From Candidatus Gastranaerophilales bacterium (lineage in GTDB: Bacteria > Cyanobacteriota > Vampirovibrionia > Gastranaerophilales > Gastranaerophilaceae), in assembly GCA_944325655.1 (NCBI GenBank), contig CALVAW010000005.1, positions 1 to 64,000 of the forward strand: DNA of 64,000 bases, written 5' to 3'. Shown in pieces: positions 60,682 through 64,000 of this stretch. The notes under the pieces were generated by a model. The model saw nothing but the letters and a program-made list of their open reading frames with translations. It had not been told where the DNA came from and did not search any database. The translations under genes and the position numbers were made by a program. Within the stretch, counting starts at the first letter, position 1; every line of letters starts with the position of its first letter.

Positions 60682-61302
60682 TTATTGATTTTCCTCCAGC
60701 TCTTTTTTCAATTTTTCCACAACTTCAGGGTGCTCTTGTTCATATTTTACTATCTCTTCTTCAAGCTCTTGTTCGTCTAAAAGCTTGTCTACTTCGACAG
60801 GAGGAAGATTAAATTTCTTCAATACACTATCCGCTTCAAATCTGTTTCTGCAATGATCTATAAAAAGCTTGCCGTCTAAATGGTCAAATTCGTGTTGTAT
60901 TGCTCGCGCTAAAAGTTCACCGTCACGAGCTTCTTTAATAAATGGTCTGCCGTTAATATCAAGCGCTTTTACCATGACATTTGCATACCTTCGAACATTT
61001 GTATAGGCTTTCGGAAAACTCAAGCAACCCTCGTAGCTGTTTATTGCACCCGATTTTTTTATTATTTTCGGATTAACAAAAACCAAAGGATTAATAGGCC
61101 CCGAAGGATCCGATACATCAATTACAAATATTCTTAAATTTTCCCCGACTTGAGGAGCGGCAAGTCCAACTCCATTTGCACTATACATAGTATCCAACAT
61201 ATCGGTTATTAAGGTTTTGATTTTTTTGGAAACTTTTGTAACTTCTTTAGATTTTTCCCTTAAAATAGGATTCCCGTACTCAATTATTTTTAATATAGAC
61301 AT
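60682..61302 (-). CDS. def: Peptide deformylase with an acidic C-terminal tail
   Basis: Def removes the formyl group from nascent proteins. The 206-residue protein has the three motifs GVGLAAPQVG, YEGCLSFP (metal-binding Cys) and QHEFDHLDG (two metal-binding His and catalytic Glu). After about residue 160 there is an extra helical, Glu/Lys-rich tail (LLDEQELEEEIVKYEQEH) beyond the usual end. It is the first gene of def-fmt-aroH-M16-M16. No Shine-Dalgarno is visible; TAATAT lies exactly six bases before ATG. Confidence 0.96.
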   Translation of the reverse strand: MSILKIIEYGNPILREKSKEVTKVSKKIKTLITDMLDTMYSANGVGLAAPQVGENLRIFVIDVSDPSGPINPLVFVNPKIIKKSGAINSYEGCLSFPKAYTNVRRYANVMVKALDINGRPFIKEARDGELLARAIQHEFDHLDGKLFIDHCRNRFEADSVLKKFNLPPVEVDKLLDEQELEEEIVKYEQEHPEVVEKLKKELEENQ

Positions 61303-61408
61303 AGTTTAATATTAACACATTTAATATTTTTAGTAAAATTAACAATTTTACATAAATTGCATAATTAAAAAATACAATATAGAATATAATATTAAGGAGT
61401 TTACATTA

Positions 61409-62506
61409 ATGACATTCAATTTAGATGATTTTTTAATAAAGTCACAAAAGGCTCAAGCATCTGATATACATATAAATTGCAATAAAATACCTTCTTTAAG
61501 AATAAACGGGGAAATTTATAAAATTTCAACAGACATAATAACTTATTCTGACATTCAGGCAATTCTTGAAAAAACACTGCCTTTTGAATATAAAGACACA
61601 ATAGAAGAAAAAAAAGATTTTGATTACATATACGAAATCGAAGGGGTATCCAGATACAGAGTCAATTATTGCAAAGACATATACCATGGTAAGTTCACCT
61701 TCAGGACAATTCCTTATTATATAAAATCCTTAGAAGAGCTTGCTTTACCGGAATATTTAAAAGAATTCACAAAATTCAACAACGGCATTGTTCTTGTCTC
61801 CGGTGCAACGGGTTCCGGAAAATCAACCACCCTTGCAAGCATGATAGAAATAATCAACCAAACCAGAAAAAATCATGTGGTAACAATTGAAGACCCCGTA
61901 GAATTTATATACGAAGATAAAAAATCTATAATCACCCAAAGAACTCTCGATATAGACGTTAAAGATTTTAAAACCGGAATAAAATATGCACTCAGACAAG
62001 ACCCTGACGTTATTCTTGTCGGAGAAATACGCGATAAAGACACCCTTTTAAGTGCCATACAAGCTTCCGAAACAGGGCATCTGGTCTTTTCAACCGTCCA
62101 CACAAACGGAACAATTCCTTCAATTAACCGCCTGAAAGGGTTTATAGAAGAATACGGTCAAGGTCAATTTATGAAAAGACTTGCAAATTGCATCAGAGGA
62201 ATAGTGCATCAACAGCTTGTTCCAACTACAAACAACGGCGCACTTACTCCTGCAGTCGAAATTTTAACTTTTACTTCAACTGTTATAGATTATGTAAAAG
62301 ACGGAAAATTCAATGAAATATACCATTTAATGCAAATGAGTAAGCAACCTAATTTGACAACAATGAATACATCGTTATTTGACTTATATGAAAAAGGCAT
62401 AATAACAAAAGAGGTAGCGCTTGAATACAGCCTTGAGAAAGTCGAAATGGACCAAATGCTAAGAGGTATTTACAGAAATAATGTTGTAGATGAAACAATT
62501 TTATAA
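61409..62506 (+). CDS. pilT: Type IV pilus retraction ATPase, PilT-like
   Basis: A hexameric cytoplasmic ATPase that would drive pilus retraction or twitching. The 365-residue protein has an N-terminal PAS-like domain (about 1-115, with ASDIHIN at the start), Walker A VSGATGSGKSTT (about 131-142), the Asp box VTIEDPVEFIY, Walker B DVILVGEIRD and the His box GHLVFSTVHTNGT, followed by the C-terminal helical domain. This order matches PilT rather than PilB, which has a longer N-terminal domain and tetracysteine zinc site. AAGGAG precedes the ATG. Prepilin-like protein is at 429. The AIRNEG motif of classic PilT is not obvious. Confidence 0.88.
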   Translation: MTFNLDDFLIKSQKAQASDIHINCNKIPSLRINGEIYKISTDIITYSDIQAILEKTLPFEYKDTIEEKKDFDYIYEIEGVSRYRVNYCKDIYHGKFTFRTIPYYIKSLEELALPEYLKEFTKFNNGIVLVSGATGSGKSTTLASMIEIINQTRKNHVVTIEDPVEFIYEDKKSIITQRTLDIDVKDFKTGIKYALRQDPDVILVGEIRDKDTLLSAIQASETGHLVFSTVHTNGTIPSINRLKGFIEEYGQGQFMKRLANCIRGIVHQQLVPTTNNGALTPAVEILTFTSTVIDYVKDGKFNEIYHLMQMSKQPNLTTMNTSLFDLYEKGIITKEVALEYSLEKVEMDQMLRGIYRNNVVDETIL

Positions 62507-62539
62507 TATACGGTTATAACACAATAAGGAGTAGAAAAT

Positions 62540-63916
62540 ATGACGCCATTTCCGGAATCAGAAATAATGACAATTAAAAGACTTGAAGTTGCTTTGAGAA
62601 AAACCGACTATAAACTCTTAAAAGACGGAGCATATAAACTGCATGAAAAATATCACAGCGGGCATAAATTCGAATATTTAGATTTACTGAAGGAAATTTT
62701 TATGGAAGTTTCAAATAACGCTTCAATTCCGCAAGACATAAAAGACCTATTAACCCCCACAATAGAAGATATCTTATCAGAGCGAGGAATAAACGCAGAC
62801 ACTTCTACTTCACCTTATGAAGCATTAAATCAAAACAGGGTTTCAAGTTTAACTTCTCTGAGCTACAACTCAAACAATGTTCAAGAAAAAGAAGTGCAAC
62901 AACCTGAAGAACAAAAAATGAGTGCTTTTGATGCTTTTAGCGCAAAAACAGTGCAAACAAGTTATGAACCGAATTTTGAAAATTCATTTGAAACAAAACC
63001 TTTTGAAGAATTTTCAACACCAACAATTTCAACAACAGAAAATTTTTCTCAAGAACATAACTCCTATGAAGAAAACTCCGAAAATGAAACACAACAAATT
63101 CAACAAGACACTCAACAAAACCAACATGAAAACATTAATAAAGAAAATACTCAATATGAACAAATGCCGATAAAAGCAAAAACTGTTGCAATATATTACG
63201 GACAGGATAACTCAAACGAAAAAGCAAAAAACATTATAAAATACAGGGAATTGATTTCAAAATCCCAAAACAGTGAAATGAAAGAAGTATTAAGACTCCT
63301 ATGCGAGATAAATACCCAAACAAACACAAATGTATCCGAGTTAAAAAATCTTTTGGAACAATTAAAAACAACCTCACACAAAATAAACTTAATTACAAAT
63401 TCATCAAGCAAAAATTTAATTGAACTTTTTGAAAAAAATGAACTTTCATATTCTCTTATGGGAAAAAACGAATCAGCTCAAACGAAGCTCATTCCTCTGT
63501 TTGGTCTTTCGAACTTGTTTGTTTGCAACGATTGCAAAGAAAAATATTTAAATAAAAACAACGAAATAACATCAATTGTTTTAGAATGTCCAAAATGCAA
63601 AAATCCAATGTTCGCCGATTTTTATGCCAATACATATAATTGCGAACTTAATTTAGATTATTACAATGAAGCTCTTATTTCACTTGCTAATTCAGATGTT
63701 TGGTTTATAGTGCATCCGAATACAGACGAAAAAACAACGGCAAATCTACTCTTAAGCGCATTAAAATTAAATAATAAAGTAGAAGACATATTTATTTTAG
63801 ACAAAGATATTAACGTCAGAGAAAATTTCAGAAGCTTATTTGCTTCTATAAATCAATCTGCAAGAATTAATATACAAATGAGTGCTTTGGAAGATTTTTT
63901 AAATTTGGTGAGATAA
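62540..63916 (+). CDS. Protein with Gln/Asn-rich linker and C-terminal zinc ribbon, possibly sirtuin-related
   Basis: A 458-residue protein directly after pilT. The N-terminal about 80 residues are helical (KDGAYKLHEKYHSGHKFEY). About 110-210 are low-complexity, rich in Gln, Asn, Glu, Ser and Thr. About 235-300 are helical with a region that suits a Rossmann-like fold, and at 329-353 two cysteine pairs, CNDC and CPKC, form a zinc site, followed by YNEALISLANSDVWFIVHPNT and ILDKD. This order, a short loop after LFGLSNLFVC, a four-Cys zinc site, then alternating beta/helix, resembles the small zinc domain and C-terminal Rossmann half of sirtuins, but I see no GAGxS NAD motif. The function is unknown; position suggests a pilus or surface-motility connection. 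AAGGAG precedes the ATG. Confidence 0.6.
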   Translation: MTPFPESEIMTIKRLEVALRKTDYKLLKDGAYKLHEKYHSGHKFEYLDLLKEIFMEVSNNASIPQDIKDLLTPTIEDILSERGINADTSTSPYEALNQNRVSSLTSLSYNSNNVQEKEVQQPEEQKMSAFDAFSAKTVQTSYEPNFENSFETKPFEEFSTPTISTTENFSQEHNSYEENSENETQQIQQDTQQNQHENINKENTQYEQMPIKAKTVAIYYGQDNSNEKAKNIIKYRELISKSQNSEMKEVLRLLCEINTQTNTNVSELKNLLEQLKTTSHKINLITNSSSKNLIELFEKNELSYSLMGKNESAQTKLIPLFGLSNLFVCNDCKEKYLNKNNEITSIVLECPKCKNPMFADFYANTYNCELNLDYYNEALISLANSDVWFIVHPNTDEKTTANLLLSALKLNNKVEDIFILDKDINVRENFRSLFASINQSARINIQMSALEDFLNLVR

Positions 63917-64000
63917 TTGAGAAAAAATTTTACGACAGAAGCAATAAATTTAAAAAATTATCCCTTAAATGATAATGATAACATTGTTATAATGTTTTCC
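63917..64000 (+). CDS. recO: DNA repair protein RecO, N-terminal fragment
   Basis: The frame opens at TTG 63917, soon after GGTGAG, and runs to the window edge, giving 28 residues with TTEAINLKNYPLNDNDNIV. This closely follows the usual RecO beginning (TEAIVLKxxxxxESDxIVxLFT), the OB-fold domain that anneals DNA with RecF and RecR. The gene is cut by the window edge. Confidence 0.65.
   Translation, partial: MRKNFTTEAINLKNYPLNDNDNIVIMFS

Noticed and set aside
1-64000. tRNA, rRNA, CRISPR arrays and insertion sequences
   Set aside because: I looked for cloverleaf ends, spaced direct repeats, and transposase motifs with terminal inverted repeats and found none that I could support by eye; a dedicated search could still find a small one.

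Overview
This is a low-GC (roughly one-third G+C by eye), densely packed bacterial chromosome segment. It has no rRNA or tRNA gene, no CRISPR array and no insertion sequence that I can see. The combination of MinC-MinD-MinE, a cyanobacterial-style lpxD-lpxC-fabZ-lpxA block with lpxK and mlaEFD (so an LPS-type outer membrane), type IV pilus parts with FTLAE-type prepilins, and several lineage-restricted proteins suggests a non-photosynthetic relative of Cyanobacteria, most likely gut Melainabacteria/Vampirovibrionia (Gastranaerophilales). That assignment is inference from gene content and composition, not from a marker-gene tree.

Layout. 1-2.0 kb: small XRE regulator, a prepilin-like gene and a frame-broken small ORF, then pdxJ (vitamin B6). 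2.1-12.2 kb (+): a giant zinc-ribbon/AAA ATPase/TPR protein, PlsC-like acyltransferase, ROK glucokinase, Mfd and a PpiC-type lipoprotein, closed by a terminator. 12.2-19.4 kb (+): heptose adenylyltransferase, lpxD, lpxC, fabZ, lpxA, M29 aminopeptidase, a divergent polyprenyl synthase, and a signal peptidase I with a SecF-like N-terminal half. 19.4-25.7 kb (+): smc-scpA-scpB followed, with overlapping codons, by a shortened class II ribonucleotide-reductase-like protein. 25.7-28.1 kb (-): ATP-grasp enzyme and a degenerate HD-GYP protein. 28.3-30.8 kb (+): metX-metW and an orphan histidine kinase. 30.8-35.3 kb (-): a flagellin-like-architecture protein, rplI, minE-minD-minC. 35.4-39.9 kb (+): three proteins of no known function, including a 946-residue EF-hand protein. 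39.9-44.0 kb: biotin cluster (bioB, bioD, bioC, bioG, bioF). 44.0-46.5 kb (-): a 21-residue-repeat exported protein and a phosphohexomutase. 46.5-47.5 kb (+): REC-STAS regulator. 47.4-51.4 kb (-): mlaE-mlaF-mlaD-lpxK. 51.5-56.6 kb (-): serA with a double-GNAT gene, ribBA, ribE, a RipA-like membrane protein. 56.8-61.3 kb (-): two M16 peptidase-family genes, aroH, fmt, def. 61.4-64.0 kb (+): pilT-like ATPase, a zinc-binding possibly sirtuin-related protein, and the beginning of recO.

How the genes fit together: lipid A assembly (lpxD/C/A/K plus heptose activation), phospholipid trafficking (MlaEFD) and acyltransfer (PlsC-like, FabZ) form an envelope theme; SMC-Scp and Min handle chromosome organisation and division-site placement; bio, rib, pdxJ, metX/W, serA and aroH are cofactor and amino-acid biosynthesis. 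Many start codons carry a good Shine-Dalgarno, but at least seven genes have none and instead show a TANNNT box exactly six bases before ATG, suggesting leaderless mRNAs.

The most unusual items are the SecF-like/signal-peptidase fusion, the degenerate ribonucleotide-reductase relative in the smc operon, the zinc protein behind pilT, the degenerate HD-GYP protein, the acidic tail on MinE, and the near-perfect dyad shared by the divergent bioB/bioD promoters.
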